Shown one piece after another: positions 17,091 to 26,469 of a stretch of 64,000 bases of DNA. Under the pieces are notes generated by a model that was given only the letters and a program-made list of their open reading frames with translations, made no database searches and had not been told where the DNA came from. The DNA is taken from the NCBI GenBank assembly GCA_032059445.1, contig DAMCAP010000006.1, positions 46,746 to 110,745 of the forward strand. Direction: 5' to 3'. Source of the stretch: DAMCAP01 sp032059445 (lineage in GTDB: Bacteria; Bacillota; Clostridia; Oscillospirales; Ruminococcaceae). The number at the start of each line of letters is the position of its first letter. Positions within the stretch are counted from its first letter, which is position 1. The position numbers were made by a program, and so were the translations under genes.

Positions 17091-18623
17091 TTACATCAAC
17101 GGAGCGAACACCTTTAGGATCGCTACGATCAGTCGTTTAAAGGGATTGTAGACAATGGTATCCTCCAGTGTAACCTGATGACAGACTTCAAGGGTATTGA
17201 TAATATCCTGCCGTACAGCGTCAACTATTGAAGACTTATAAAATGATACACCGCACTCAAAATGCAGATACAGGCTGCGGAAATCCATATTAATGGTGCC
17301 TACAATTGCGACCTTGTCATCGCTGACGCACTGCTTGGAATGGATAAAGCCGGGTCGATACTCATAGATTTTTACTCCAGCCTCAATTAGAGGGCGGTAG
17401 TAGCTGCGGGTGGTCATGTGTACAAACCACTTATCACCGATATAAGGGGTGATGATGCGCACGTCGATACCGCTCTGGGCAGCGTTGATAAAAGCGGTCA
17501 TGGTCTCGTGATCGATGATGAGGTAGGGGGTTGTTACATAGATATAGTCGGTCGCCATATTGATCATATTGAGATACGCGCCCTGACCTACGTTGACGTT
17601 GTCAAGGGGAGAGTCACCAAAGGGCTGCACATATCCGTCGGTCTTGCAGCTGATGGTGGGCACATACTCGTAGAATTTCAGCGGGTCTTCGGCATTGGAG
17701 AAGTTCCATAGAGTGATAAAAAGGGTTGTCAGGTTCCATACGCCATCTCCTTGGAGCATGACTGCGGTGTCCTTCCAGTGGCCGTGGACATTTACTTTAT
17801 TGATGTACTCATCCGCCAGATTTGCCCCGCCACAGAAGCCCACGTTGCCGTCAATTACGCAGATTTTACGATGGTCACGGTAGTTCATCGCCATGTTGAG
17901 ATGAGGTGTATAGGGGTTAAAAACCGTTACATGGATTCCTAAGCTGCTTAGATACTCGTCGTAACCCACCGGTAGAGTGCTTATGGTACCCATATCGTCA
18001 TACATCAGGTAAACCTTGACGCCCTGTTCCATCTTCATCTTGAGCACATCCAGGATGGAATTCCACATGATACCCTGCTCAATGATAAAGTACTCGAGAA
18101 AGATAAAGTGCTGGGCTTTTTCAAGCTCTTGTAGCATACGGGGCAGCTTATCATCACCTAAAGGGAAAAACTCACAAGCTGTATTTTGCCACACGGGGAA
18201 CCCTGAGGTTCTTTTGATATACTCACACTGCTTATAAAGGCTAAGGTCGGTATTTTTTAGGTCAATAGTGGGGTCTTCACCGATGGCAAAGGAGGCTAGC
18301 TCGTTGTAGTAATACTCCTCCAACCTCTTTTGAAGGGATTTAGGGATTCGTTTGTTTCCCCAAAGCATGTAAGAGATTCCGCCCACAAGGGGAAGCACCA
18401 GGATCATGATAATCCACGGGATTTTAAAGGATGGATTCTCGTTTTTACCTACGATATACAGCACAGCAAATACACTGCACAGCTGTAATAATACGTATAT
18501 AATAAAGGCTTGGGAAGAAAGAAACACCAGAATCGATGTTAAAAACAATATCTGGATCAAGATCGAAAAGCTTACGATACCAAGCCGGCCAAACATACTC
18601 TTGAGTAGCCTCTTCGCTGTCAT
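17091..18623 (-). CDS. cls: Cardiolipin synthase (phospholipase D family)
   Basis: 510 residues, usual for bacterial Cls. Two N-terminal membrane segments (FSILIQILFLTSILVFL and IIMILVLPLVGGISYMLW) are followed by two HKD phospholipase D motifs: H-R-K-I-C-V-I-D-G with GGANLADEY at about residue 250, and H-S-K-Q-C-V-S-D-D with GTINMDFRS at about residue 430. The enzyme joins two phosphatidylglycerols to make cardiolipin in the inner membrane. It is monocistronic on the minus strand between non-coding stretches. The symbol is by family; clostridia often carry more than one copy. Confidence 0.95.
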   Translation of the reverse strand: MTAKRLLKSMFGRLGIVSFSILIQILFLTSILVFLSSQAFIIYVLLQLCSVFAVLYIVGKNENPSFKIPWIIMILVLPLVGGISYMLWGNKRIPKSLQKRLEEYYYNELASFAIGEDPTIDLKNTDLSLYKQCEYIKRTSGFPVWQNTACEFFPLGDDKLPRMLQELEKAQHFIFLEYFIIEQGIMWNSILDVLKMKMEQGVKVYLMYDDMGTISTLPVGYDEYLSSLGIHVTVFNPYTPHLNMAMNYRDHRKICVIDGNVGFCGGANLADEYINKVNVHGHWKDTAVMLQGDGVWNLTTLFITLWNFSNAEDPLKFYEYVPTISCKTDGYVQPFGDSPLDNVNVGQGAYLNMINMATDYIYVTTPYLIIDHETMTAFINAAQSGIDVRIITPYIGDKWFVHMTTRSYYRPLIEAGVKIYEYRPGFIHSKQCVSDDKVAIVGTINMDFRSLYLHFECGVSFYKSSIVDAVRQDIINTLEVCHQVTLEDTIVYNPFKRLIVAILKVFAPLM

Positions 18624-18780
18624 TTTGCACCTCTGTTTTTGTATTTTGAAACCTCTATAAAATTAATATCATAGAATATAGCCGCTAGGCACCGTGAACC
18701 TAACAAATCCCTCTTATGAGATTATCCTTTGCTTAGGGAGTGAGCTTGTAGCAATTGGTACATTGATACTGCTAACGTAT

Positions 18781-18960
18781 GGGTTTATTGAATAAAGCAA
18801 ATAATAGAATTGGACATCGCCCTCGGTGTGGCGCTAATAGTGGATATATCAAAAGTCTTTCGTTTATTATATCATAAACGAAGCAAATGTTAGAATTGCC
18901 CATCTGGATTAAAACAATGGTTATAATAAAGTTATTGAGTTTATTATATCATAATATGGC
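18781..18960. repeat. Degenerate AT-rich palindromic repeats between cls and the HD gene
   Basis: Two units share a small palindrome followed by AAGCAAATNNTAGAATTG: TTTATTGAATAAA then the tail at 18781-18815, and CGTTTATTATATCATAAACG then the tail at 18861-18898. A partial third unit TTTATTATATCATAA lies at 18940-18954. They sit in a 468-base gene-free stretch between divergent genes, so they may be operators. Nothing else was found in 18624-19091. Confidence 0.45.
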
Positions 18961-19091
18961 AATTATAGTAAGGTTTATGGGGTTGAGTATTGCAAATATT
19001 ACACTGCCTAGGCAAGTTTCCCCTTGCGAGATCCTGTAAATTGTAGTATTCTTAAATAAAATCCTATGGATGAAGTTGGTAAGGAGAGCTT

Positions 19092-19751
19092 ATGATTACT
19101 GCTAAAGATATATTATATAATCCCCAGATCAGGACATATATACAAAAATCTGATGAAGTGCTAAAAAGCCTGGGGTATACCGAGCACAGCCTAGCCCATA
19201 CCGCAAAGACAGCTCAGCTCGCACATGATATTTTGATAAAGCTCGGTTATAGCGAAAGAAGTGCGGAGCTGGCTCAGATTGCAGGGTATATGCATGACAT
19301 TGGTAACGTAATCAATCGTATCGATCATGCCCAGAGCTCTGCGCTCATGGCGTTTAAGATTTTAGGTGATCTGGGGATGGATCCAGATGAGATCGGATCG
19401 ATCATTTCGGCGATCGGCAATCATGACGAACACACTGCCAGTACAGTCAATGAGATTGCGGCAGCGCTTATCTTGGCAGACAAGAGTGATGTGCGTCGCT
19501 CAAGGGTGCGTAACCGTGACCGTAGTACGTTTGATATCCACGATCGAGTCAACTATGCGGTAGAGAGCTCAGAGCTAGTCCTTAGCACCGAGGCGATGAC
19601 GATCACATTAATTTTGCAGATTGATCTGGAGATCTCTTCAGTGATGGATTACTTCGAGATCTTTTTGACTCGTATGCTGCTGTGCAAAAGAGCAGCTACC
19701 TTTTTCGGTCTGACCTTTAAGATCATTATCAACGGAAACAGTCTACTATAA
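19092..19751 (+). CDS. HD-domain phosphohydrolase
   Basis: 219 residues. The HD metal site is visible as H-S-x-A-H-T (about residues 33-38), M-H-D-I-G-N (about 70-75), IDHAQSSALMA, IGNHDEH (about 112-118) and LADKSDVRRSRVR near residue 140, giving the H...HD...H...D pattern. Family members hydrolyse phosphate esters, nucleotides or second messengers. The C-terminal 70 residues look like a small alpha/beta add-on. AAGGAGAG precedes the start. It is a single-gene unit closed by a terminator. Substrate unknown. Confidence 0.9.
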   Translation: MITAKDILYNPQIRTYIQKSDEVLKSLGYTEHSLAHTAKTAQLAHDILIKLGYSERSAELAQIAGYMHDIGNVINRIDHAQSSALMAFKILGDLGMDPDEIGSIISAIGNHDEHTASTVNEIAAALILADKSDVRRSRVRNRDRSTFDIHDRVNYAVESSELVLSTEAMTITLILQIDLEISSVMDYFEIFLTRMLLCKRAATFFGLTFKIIINGNSLL

Positions 19752-19753
19752 TA

Positions 19754-19787
19754 AAAGCCTTGGTACAGAAAACTGTATCAAGGCTTT
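19754..19787. terminator. Terminator between convergent genes
   Basis: AAAGCCTTGGTACAG (19754-19768) pairs with CTGTATCAAGGCTTT (19773-19787), one G-U pair. It serves the HD gene and the minus-strand gene ending at 19794. Confidence 0.8.
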
Positions 19788-19793
19788 GCTCTT

Positions 19794-20753
19794 TCAATTG
19801 GAGGGGTACGCTGCACCTGTAGGGGGATTAGGCTTAAGCTTGGTAACTGAGGGCGTATCGAGAAGCTTATTGCTGATGACATAACGCCCTAGGTGCATAG
19901 TCTCGATGACAAAAGCTCCATCTTCTTTGGAGTATATTGCGTCGGTTACTGCTTGTAGACCGTTAATTGTGCGCTGATAGAGGTAGCTGCCGCTCTCACA
20001 GTAAAGATACAGAACCCCACGTCTGTTGAAGATGGGTTGATGACTCCAGCCTATAAAACGAAGAGTTGCATCTGGGTAGCTCGCCTCTATTTCGTCGCTG
20101 GCTGCGGTAATGAAGCTAATATTGACCTCCCCTTGATTGTAAGGGTCTATTTCAAATCTTGCAAGACCTTCAAAATCAATGCTGATTGTACGATCATTTT
20201 GCGAAGGGGTATAAATCGGGTTAAGAGGGTCGTATTGCAGAGGGATTGGAGGAAGATTAGCTGCATCATTCATGACTGTAATCTGAAAAGGCTGAGTTTT
20301 TAAAGACTTAGCAATTCTTTCACCGAGCATAACTTCTCCTTTTAGGCTGTAGGTATCAGAAATCATGTATGTAGAGTCAATTTTCATCGCAACTAAGTAG
20401 GTAAATCCCAAGGAGGTTTTGCCATCGTCAGCATATACTTTTTTGTACTCGATTGAGGGGGTTACCGTAGTGGGCGGCTCCTCATCCCAACGGATGAGCC
20501 CTCGTAGCCCAGTTAGGTCATGGGCTCTTTTGGCACCATCAATCTTGACATAGACGGTGGCATTGGGGGGGATAGGGCTGAGCACCTTGCCTCTGTGATG
20601 GGGGATCGCGATTGGCGACTCATCTCCTACTGAATAAAACAGCTGATCGGTGACGACAGGGATCGTCTTGGTATCTACTGCGATAGCTGGTATAGTAAGT
20701 AATAACACCAGCAGTATAATAAAAATCCTTAAAGCAAATGTCTTACCCTTCAA
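19794..20753 (-). CDS. Secreted protein with C-terminal NPPTG tail
   Basis: 319 residues with a signal peptide (ALRIFIILLVLLLTIPAIAV). The mature part is a beta-rich soluble domain. Residues about 210-300 share a pattern with the C-terminal domain of the secreted protein at 7391-8356: a P-x-F turn, G-V-L-Y-L-Y, YLY, then D-G-A-F-V-I-E-T-x2-L-x2-Y-V-I-S-N. The last eleven residues contain N-P-P-T-G-A-A, again like that protein and the 1764-residue protein at 29871. There is no membrane anchor after the motif. The two are likely paralogues. Function unknown. Confidence 0.78.
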   Translation of the reverse strand: MKGKTFALRIFIILLVLLLTIPAIAVDTKTIPVVTDQLFYSVGDESPIAIPHHRGKVLSPIPPNATVYVKIDGAKRAHDLTGLRGLIRWDEEPPTTVTPSIEYKKVYADDGKTSLGFTYLVAMKIDSTYMISDTYSLKGEVMLGERIAKSLKTQPFQITVMNDAANLPPIPLQYDPLNPIYTPSQNDRTISIDFEGLARFEIDPYNQGEVNISFITAASDEIEASYPDATLRFIGWSHQPIFNRRGVLYLYCESGSYLYQRTINGLQAVTDAIYSKEDGAFVIETMHLGRYVISNKLLDTPSVTKLKPNPPTGAAYPSN

Positions 20754-20812
20754 GCTATCACCCCTATCCTATGTTAATTATAGAAGACTGGGGGCTTTTT
20801 TGCAATAGAATA

Positions 20813-20841
20813 TTGACTTTTTGCTGTGACTGTTGTACAAT
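20813..20841 (+). promoter_or_regulatory. tRNA-Leu promoter
   Basis: TTGACT (20813-20818), a 17-base spacer and TACAAT (20836-20841), 14 bases upstream of the mature tRNA end. Confidence 0.85.
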
Positions 20842-20854
20842 GAATAAGCAATTT

Positions 20855-20941
20855 GCCGCTGTGGTGGAATCGGCAGACACAAGGGACTTAAAATCCCTCG
20901 GTAGCAATATCGTACCGGTTCAAGTCCGGTCAGCGGCACCA
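20855..20941 (+). tRNA. tRNA-Leu (anticodon UAA)
   Basis: The acceptor stem GCCGCTG pairs with CAGCGGC (20931-20937), the discriminator is A and CCA is encoded. The anticodon loop is C-T-TAA-A-A, reading UUA. A long variable arm (CTCGGTAGCAATATCGTACC region) marks it as class II. The T-loop is GGTTCAAGTCC. It has its own promoter and terminator. Confidence 0.97.
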
Positions 20942-20943
20942 GA

Positions 20944-20976
20944 AAGGCTCTCACATGCTGTGGGAGTCTTTTTTGC
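20944..20976 (+). terminator. tRNA-Leu terminator
   Basis: GGCTCTCACA pairs with TGTGGGAGTC across a 3-base loop, followed directly by TTTTTT. Confidence 0.82.
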
Positions 20977-21015
20977 TGTCCTTGTAATTATCGTTGATGT
21001 GATCTAAATAGAAAA

Positions 21016-21057
21016 ACAGAGCGATCGAGTACCTTGTGGGTATTTTGATCGCTCTGT
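21016..21057. repeat. Dispersed hairpin repeat, copy 1
   Basis: A hairpin whose arms are ACAGAGCGATC and GATCGCTCTGT, with an inner GTACC...GGTAT pairing. It is one of four near-identical intergenic copies in the window (others at 26470, 41392, 51976). It lies between tRNA-Leu and a convergent LacI-type gene. The remainder of 21058-21192 shows nothing. Confidence 0.88.
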
Positions 21058-21192
21058 CTTACTGTCGAACAAACAATAGATTTTTATTACAAATAAATAA
21101 CCATAGTTTCAAAAAACTGTAGTGCAATCAACGCTTTCATGGGTGGGTTAAATAGTTGATAAACACAAAGTAATTGCTTTATTACCACGCGT

Positions 21193-22191
21193 TTAACGCA
21201 CGCTCTCTCGCAAAATAATTTCTCCGCATTCTCTACTATGTACTACGGAAACATTTGGATTATTTATCATGGCAATTAAATGTCTGATTGCACTGGCACA
21301 TTGAAGCTCACGTGCATCACGCATTGTGGTCAGCATTGGACGAAAAAACATAGTAACCGGGTAATCATTATACCCCAAAATAGAGAGTTTATGGGGTATA
21401 GCTACGTTGTGAGCGATAAGATATTGCATCACCACGCCCGCTACTCCGTCCCATTGAACAAATAAAGCATCCGCTTGACTTAAGGTAGCATAGTTTTCGT
21501 TAATTAAATCTTCGACTTTGTCTGGATTCATACTAAATTGTATAAATTTAGAATCAAGTCCGTGCAGATTCATTGCACGAAAATAGCCTTCTGTTCTCAG
21601 TTGATAGTCATAATGTTTTTCTGTATTAGCAATGGTTACAATGCGTCTATGGCCTCTTTTAATTAAAAACTCGGTGCAAATAAAGCCGTCCTGTAAGTCA
21701 TCAGTCAAAAAATATGAAATATCCTTTGGCAAATCAGGTGGTGCCATCATGCAAAAAACAAATGGAACGTTAATTTCTTTTAAATAGTCTAGATCTTCCT
21801 TTTCTATTTCATCAGAAACGAATATGAATCCATCTACAATCCCTTGATTACAGATTCTTTGTACCATGCTCTCCCCATCGATGTTTTTACTGGCGTTTAT
21901 AGTGAAGGTATATCCATAATACTCGATTTCACGCATAAGCAATTGTTGTAGCATTGAGCCTAGCAAGACAGCATCGCCATCAAACATAAGGTTTCGTGAA
22001 AAGACAAGAGCGAGGTTGTATGTTTTTTGTAGCTTACTACGAACCTTTGCATTATGAACATAATGGTGCTGTTTAGCCAAATCTTGAATACGTTTTTTTG
22101 TAGGCTCTGATATTTCATGGCTGTTGTTGAGTGCCTTTGAAACAGTTGAGTAGCTTACACCTGCTAGTCTTGCTAATTCTTTTAAATTCAA
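21193..22191 (-). CDS. LacI family transcriptional regulator
   Basis: 332 residues. The N-terminal helix-turn-helix is classical: MNLKELARLAGVSYSTVSKA followed by ALNNSHEISEPTKKRI and a hinge. The body is a periplasmic-binding-like ligand domain (VDGFIFVSDE near 125, TEFLIKRGHRRIVTIAN near 185, ADALFVQWDGVAG near 245). It is divergent from the MFS-SSS-SnoaL cluster, with a palindrome between the two starts, so it probably controls that cluster in response to the transported compound or a product. The ligand is not evident. Confidence 0.93.
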   Translation of the reverse strand: MNLKELARLAGVSYSTVSKALNNSHEISEPTKKRIQDLAKQHHYVHNAKVRSKLQKTYNLALVFSRNLMFDGDAVLLGSMLQQLLMREIEYYGYTFTINASKNIDGESMVQRICNQGIVDGFIFVSDEIEKEDLDYLKEINVPFVFCMMAPPDLPKDISYFLTDDLQDGFICTEFLIKRGHRRIVTIANTEKHYDYQLRTEGYFRAMNLHGLDSKFIQFSMNPDKVEDLINENYATLSQADALFVQWDGVAGVVMQYLIAHNVAIPHKLSILGYNDYPVTMFFRPMLTTMRDARELQCASAIRHLIAMINNPNVSVVHSRECGEIILRESVR

Positions 22192-22243
22192 ATTTACACC
22201 CCCTACAAAATCAAAGTATTGTTATGGATGTTAATATTTATCA

Positions 22244-22260
22244 ACGAAAACAGTTTTCGT
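22244..22260. promoter_or_regulatory. Likely LacI-type operator
   Basis: A perfect palindrome ACGAAAAC-A-GTTTTCGT, 53 bases before the regulator start and 155 bases before the MFS gene. Its size and position suit a LacI-family dimer controlling both directions. Confidence 0.6.
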
Positions 22261-22414
22261 AATATAAATGTAAATATATTTATGGTTTTTGTACATGCTT
22301 GCGAAACTACACAATAGCTGCAAATCACATTGACTTTGATTTTCTCATAAGTCATACTATACCCATAATGAGTGCATTCGTTGTAACACTATAGATGAGA
22401 TAGGAGTACTGCCA

Positions 22415-23620
22415 ATGAAACACAAAGGTATATTAACGATTGAAAACTTTAGTTTCGCTTTTATGCAAGCATTTTACTGGGCTGGTTTCTGCATTTTATT
22501 TGCTTATATTAATCCTTACATGTTGTCCTTAGGATGCACCAATACACAAATGGGTGTTATTATTGCAGCTAACTCAGCGGCTAGCATTATTGGACAACCT
22601 ATACTCGGCTACATTTGTGATAAGACCGGTAGCATAAAAAAGGTAATGATCGGCTCTTTTACTGCAGGATCAGTACTTGCACTTGGCTTTTTTGTTATCG
22701 GCAGTAACTATTATGCTATTCTTGTACTTTCAACTATTGTAGCATTTATTGTACAGGCTGTCTACCCACTTATCGATAGCTGGACAGTGATTGATGCACA
22801 AAAAAACCCCAGCACCAACTACGGGATTACTCGATCCATCGGGTCGATTGGCTATGCTCTTACCGCGGCGATTGTAGGTGGTTTTTTCGAAAAACATGGA
22901 TTTCAATGGATTTTTCCACTCTTTGTTGGAACCATGATAATTTGTATTTTCACCTGTTTTGGTCCGAAGGATAGCACAAACACTCAACAAAGCGAACCGA
23001 TTAAACTAAAGGACCTAAAAAAGCTCTTTGGAAACTATCAATACATGTCCTTTATTATCATCTCTACAATTATGTATATCGCTTATCGCTCTTGCCACAG
23101 TTTCCTCTCTGTTTTAATGACAAGTGTCGGTGGCACAACTACTCAGCTAGGATATGCGTGGTCAGTATTAGGGTTAAGCGAGGTTCCCTTCCTGTTGATC
23201 GCAGGTTTGCTCCTTAAGAAAATGAAGGACTCTCACCTTATCCTTGTCTCCATGCTATTCTTCATCCTTCGTGTATGGCTGCCATCCATAGCAACCACAC
23301 CAACACAGCTTATTTGGATGACAGGACTGCAAGGATTATCTTATGGACTATTTTTACCGGCTTCTGTGCATTTCATCGCTCGTGTTGTTCCTAGCAATCT
23401 CGCTAGTACGGCTCAGGCTTTTGCAGTTGCTATGTATGCTGGAATAGGTATAAGTGTTTCCGGTATCACAGGAGGTATATTGTCTGACGCATTTGGTATT
23501 GTTAGCGTATATCAAATTGCAACAGTTGTTATTATCTTTACTACGCTTACATTTGCTGTTGTAGTTTTTAAATCCAAAAATCTAGAAGAAAATAGTCCCG
23601 TGCAAACGAAACTTAATTAG
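22415..23620 (+). CDS. Major facilitator superfamily transporter, LacY-like branch
   Basis: 401 residues with about twelve helices. The N-terminal SFAFMQAFYWAGFCILFAYI and YMLSLGCTNTQMGVI segments, GYICDKTGSIKKV as the loop 2-3 motif, and ITRSIGSIGYAL match the MFS_1-like/LacY-type oligosaccharide or nucleoside symporters. It is the first gene of a three-gene set behind a LacI-type regulator and is followed 42 bases later by an SSS symporter. Having two different secondary carriers in one operon suggests uptake of one compound and exchange or export of another. Substrate unknown. Confidence 0.88.
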   Translation: MKHKGILTIENFSFAFMQAFYWAGFCILFAYINPYMLSLGCTNTQMGVIIAANSAASIIGQPILGYICDKTGSIKKVMIGSFTAGSVLALGFFVIGSNYYAILVLSTIVAFIVQAVYPLIDSWTVIDAQKNPSTNYGITRSIGSIGYALTAAIVGGFFEKHGFQWIFPLFVGTMIICIFTCFGPKDSTNTQQSEPIKLKDLKKLFGNYQYMSFIIISTIMYIAYRSCHSFLSVLMTSVGGTTTQLGYAWSVLGLSEVPFLLIAGLLLKKMKDSHLILVSMLFFILRVWLPSIATTPTQLIWMTGLQGLSYGLFLPASVHFIARVVPSNLASTAQAFAVAMYAGIGISVSGITGGILSDAFGIVSVYQIATVVIIFTTLTFAVVVFKSKNLEENSPVQTKLN

Positions 23621-23662
23621 AAGTAGGATTAAATAAACACTTACAATAAAGGAGGAACACCA

Positions 23663-25255
23663 ATGCATATATTTGATATTGTCATATTGGTGATATATAT
23701 CATCGGGCTCTTATTTATAGGATTCTATGTGGGCAGAGATAATAAAACCCAAGCAGATTATTTTGTAGCCAGTCGAAGTATGCATTGGTTTCCCATAGCT
23801 ACATCTATAGCCGCGTCTACTATTAGTGCAAACGGGTTTATTGGTGGCCCTGGTTGGGCATACGATTCTGGTTTAAAGGCATTTATGCTTCAAATTAGCA
23901 TTCCCTTAGTTTTAACGGTGGCTTGTGTAGTATTTATCCCTTTTCTTTATAACCTGCGTGTCATTTCCTGTTATGAATATCTAGAAAAACGGTTAGGTCC
24001 TAAGAGCCATACCGCAGGTGCTGTCGGATTTTTGGCTGTTGCTCTTATACAAGTCAGCGCTATGATTTACACACCTTCCTTAATTTTTAGCCATATTACA
24101 GGGTATGACATTAAACTTGTAATGCCAGCAGTAGTTGTGGTGTCTGTCATATATACTTCAATAGGTGGAATTAAAGCGGATATCTGGTCGGATTTTATTC
24201 AGATGTTCATTTTATGGGGAGGACTTATTGCTGCGTTTGTCATCTGCCTTAGCAGTCTTGATATGGGCATGTTGGATGTGTTAGCTACGGTTAGATCAGC
24301 AGGTAAGCTCAATGCATTGGATTTTTCACTGGACTTAAGCATGGAAAACGGCGCATGGGTTACACTTGTCGGTGGGTTTATAATGTGGCTCCAATATTAT
24401 GTTACAGACCAATCTCAGGTACAGCGCATGCTAACAGCCAAATCAGTCAATGAGGTACAACGCTCTATCTCAACTGGCGGATGCATTATGAATATTATGT
24501 ATTTTATTTTTATGCTGCTAGGGCTCTTACTATATTGTTACTATGGAGGTAAGGAGTTCCAAAATACTAACATGATCATGACGAGCTTTATCATGGAAAG
24601 AATTCCGGTAGGAATTTTAGGCTTAATTGTTGCCGCAATGTTTGCTGCGGCACTTTCCAGCATTGATTCTATTTTGAACTCTATGACAACGGTCTTTGTA
24701 AAAGATATCTACGAGCGTCGTCCTGGCAATGACGGTTCAGAAGCTTCTCTCAAGGTGTCACGAAGATTTACACTTTTAACGGCACTACTCATATCGCTCT
24801 TTACTTATTTCGCATATATGGGTACTACTGCATCCGTTCTTGCTGTTGTAGGTGGTTATATTTCTTATCTCTGCGGCTCAATTTTGGCTTTGTTTGCATT
24901 AGGGATGTTTACCCGAAGAGCAACTGACTGTGGTGCTGTCTTAGGCTTTGTTGTTGGTATCGCAGTCACAGCGATAGTAGCACAGACTACGTCTATTAAC
25001 TGGCTATGGTACAACCTAGTGGGAGCTGTATGCTGTTACATTGCTGGATATGCAGCAAGTCTAATTTTAAAGGATAAACAACCAGAGCACGTGGAGCAGT
25101 TTACATATCAAGGACAGCGTCGCTTGATTTTAGCACAGCAAAAAGCAAATCCCGAGATGTTACAAAATCTTCCTGGTAAGATGACCCGTAGTGCTTGGAT
25201 GCTTGTAGCTTTCTTTATAGTACAGTGTATTTTTTTATATTTAATCTGTTTATAA
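23663..25255 (+). CDS. Sodium:solute symporter (SSS family)
   Basis: 530 residues with about thirteen helices. SSS family marks are the N-terminal GFYVGRDNKTQADYFVASRS, SIAASTISANGFIGGPGWAY near residue 52, YTSIGGIKADIWSDFIQ near 165 (the family G-G-x-K/R-A-V-x-W-x-D signature), and AAALSSIDSILNSMTT near 330 (sodium site). It imports an organic solute with sodium. The GGAGG site is strong. The neighbours are an MFS carrier and a SnoaL-like protein, and they do not reveal the solute. Confidence 0.94.
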   Translation: MHIFDIVILVIYIIGLLFIGFYVGRDNKTQADYFVASRSMHWFPIATSIAASTISANGFIGGPGWAYDSGLKAFMLQISIPLVLTVACVVFIPFLYNLRVISCYEYLEKRLGPKSHTAGAVGFLAVALIQVSAMIYTPSLIFSHITGYDIKLVMPAVVVVSVIYTSIGGIKADIWSDFIQMFILWGGLIAAFVICLSSLDMGMLDVLATVRSAGKLNALDFSLDLSMENGAWVTLVGGFIMWLQYYVTDQSQVQRMLTAKSVNEVQRSISTGGCIMNIMYFIFMLLGLLLYCYYGGKEFQNTNMIMTSFIMERIPVGILGLIVAAMFAAALSSIDSILNSMTTVFVKDIYERRPGNDGSEASLKVSRRFTLLTALLISLFTYFAYMGTTASVLAVVGGYISYLCGSILALFALGMFTRRATDCGAVLGFVVGIAVTAIVAQTTSINWLWYNLVGAVCCYIAGYAASLILKDKQPEHVEQFTYQGQRRLILAQQKANPEMLQNLPGKMTRSAWMLVAFFIVQCIFLYLICL

Positions 25256-25286
25256 GAGAAAAATTATTAATTAGGAGTGTTTACAT

Positions 25287-26312
25287 ATGAATAACTTTCA
25301 AGAAGCAAAAAAGATTGTTCTCCAGTACTTTGATGTAATGGAAAAATGCACAGCCGAAGAGGTGGAAAGTGTTTTGAGCCAATATATGTCAGATGATTAC
25401 AACTGGAAGGGTGTCTATCCTTTCGGTGAGCTAACAGATCAAAAAACAGTCGCACAAACATTCTGGTATCCTTTTAAAAAAGCTCTGCCAAAAATGCAAA
25501 GGCGCTTGGATGTTTTTATCGCAGGAAATAACTGTTTAAAAGAAGATGAGGAGCAGTGGGTATTAAGCACTGGAAACTTCTTGGGACTTTTTGATGAGGA
25601 CTGGCTAGGAATTCGACACACAAGAAAAATCAACTGCCTACGCTTTGCTGAGTTTAACTGTGTGAAAAATGGTAAGATAACTAAAACTGGCTTGTTTGTA
25701 GATATTTTGGGCTTTATGAATCAAGCAGGCATTCATCCGCTACCACCTGAAACAGGCATTTATTTTGTATATCCAGGGCCTCGTGATCACAATGGACTTT
25801 ACTTTGAAGATAGGCCACCACATGAGGGCATTGAAACTATGGCTCTTATCAATAAGATGTGTGATGATTATGGCGAGTTTGCTAAGAAAGGCGTCTTAGA
25901 CTATGATAAATGGAGTGATAATTTCCGTATAAACTTTGCAGAAGATTTTATTTGGTATGGTCCTTGTGGAGTTGGCGCAACCTTCACTGTCCCTCGTTAT
26001 GTGGAGCAGCATCAAGGGCCTTTTATGAATACTTTGGCTGAAAACTCTGGTAGCACACATGTTACACGTATCTCTGAGGGCAACTTTGGTGGATTTTTCG
26101 GATGGCCAAATTTTACATGTGTGCCAACTGGAGGCTTTATGGGGCTTCCATCAAACGGTGCTAGAGTCACTAGCATGCAAGTTGTAGATGTTTATTACCG
26201 TAAAAACGGAAAGTTGGCAGAAAACTGGGTTTATATCGATATACTCGGTTGGCTTGCTCAACAAGGTGTAGATGTTCTTAACCGTACTGCTCGTATTGTC
26301 AATCCTAAATAG
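25287..26312 (+). CDS. Tandem SnoaL-like (NTF2-fold) protein
   Basis: 341 residues formed from two NTF2/SnoaL-like halves. The first spans about 1-150 (FDVMEKCTAEEVESVLSQYM ... NWKGVYPFGE) and the second about 185-335 (NFAEDFIWYGPCGVGAT ... VVDVYYRKNGKLAENWVYID). Both end with the pattern (N/R)-K-N-G-K then a terminal D-I-L-G-(F/W). SnoaL proteins are small cyclases, isomerases or hydrolases, often acting on ring compounds. It is the only non-transport gene of the operon, so it is the best candidate for the enzyme acting on the imported compound. No signal peptide. Confidence 0.82.
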   Translation: MNNFQEAKKIVLQYFDVMEKCTAEEVESVLSQYMSDDYNWKGVYPFGELTDQKTVAQTFWYPFKKALPKMQRRLDVFIAGNNCLKEDEEQWVLSTGNFLGLFDEDWLGIRHTRKINCLRFAEFNCVKNGKITKTGLFVDILGFMNQAGIHPLPPETGIYFVYPGPRDHNGLYFEDRPPHEGIETMALINKMCDDYGEFAKKGVLDYDKWSDNFRINFAEDFIWYGPCGVGATFTVPRYVEQHQGPFMNTLAENSGSTHVTRISEGNFGGFFGWPNFTCVPTGGFMGLPSNGARVTSMQVVDVYYRKNGKLAENWVYIDILGWLAQQGVDVLNRTARIVNPK

Positions 26313-26469
26313 GTATAGATATTTATTAATGAGAGACTGTTAATTTAACACCTATACTCACTTTCGAGCCTTCAGATCAAAGACTCCCTAGTTTTTTGTG
26401 AATCTAACAAAAACGCATGTAACTATATTGTGATTCCCTTAAATCACGATTTAGAGGTTGACAGAGCTA

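Noticed and set aside
20738..21007. An 89-codon plus-strand frame over tRNA-Leu
   Set aside because: It reads through the tRNA and its terminator.
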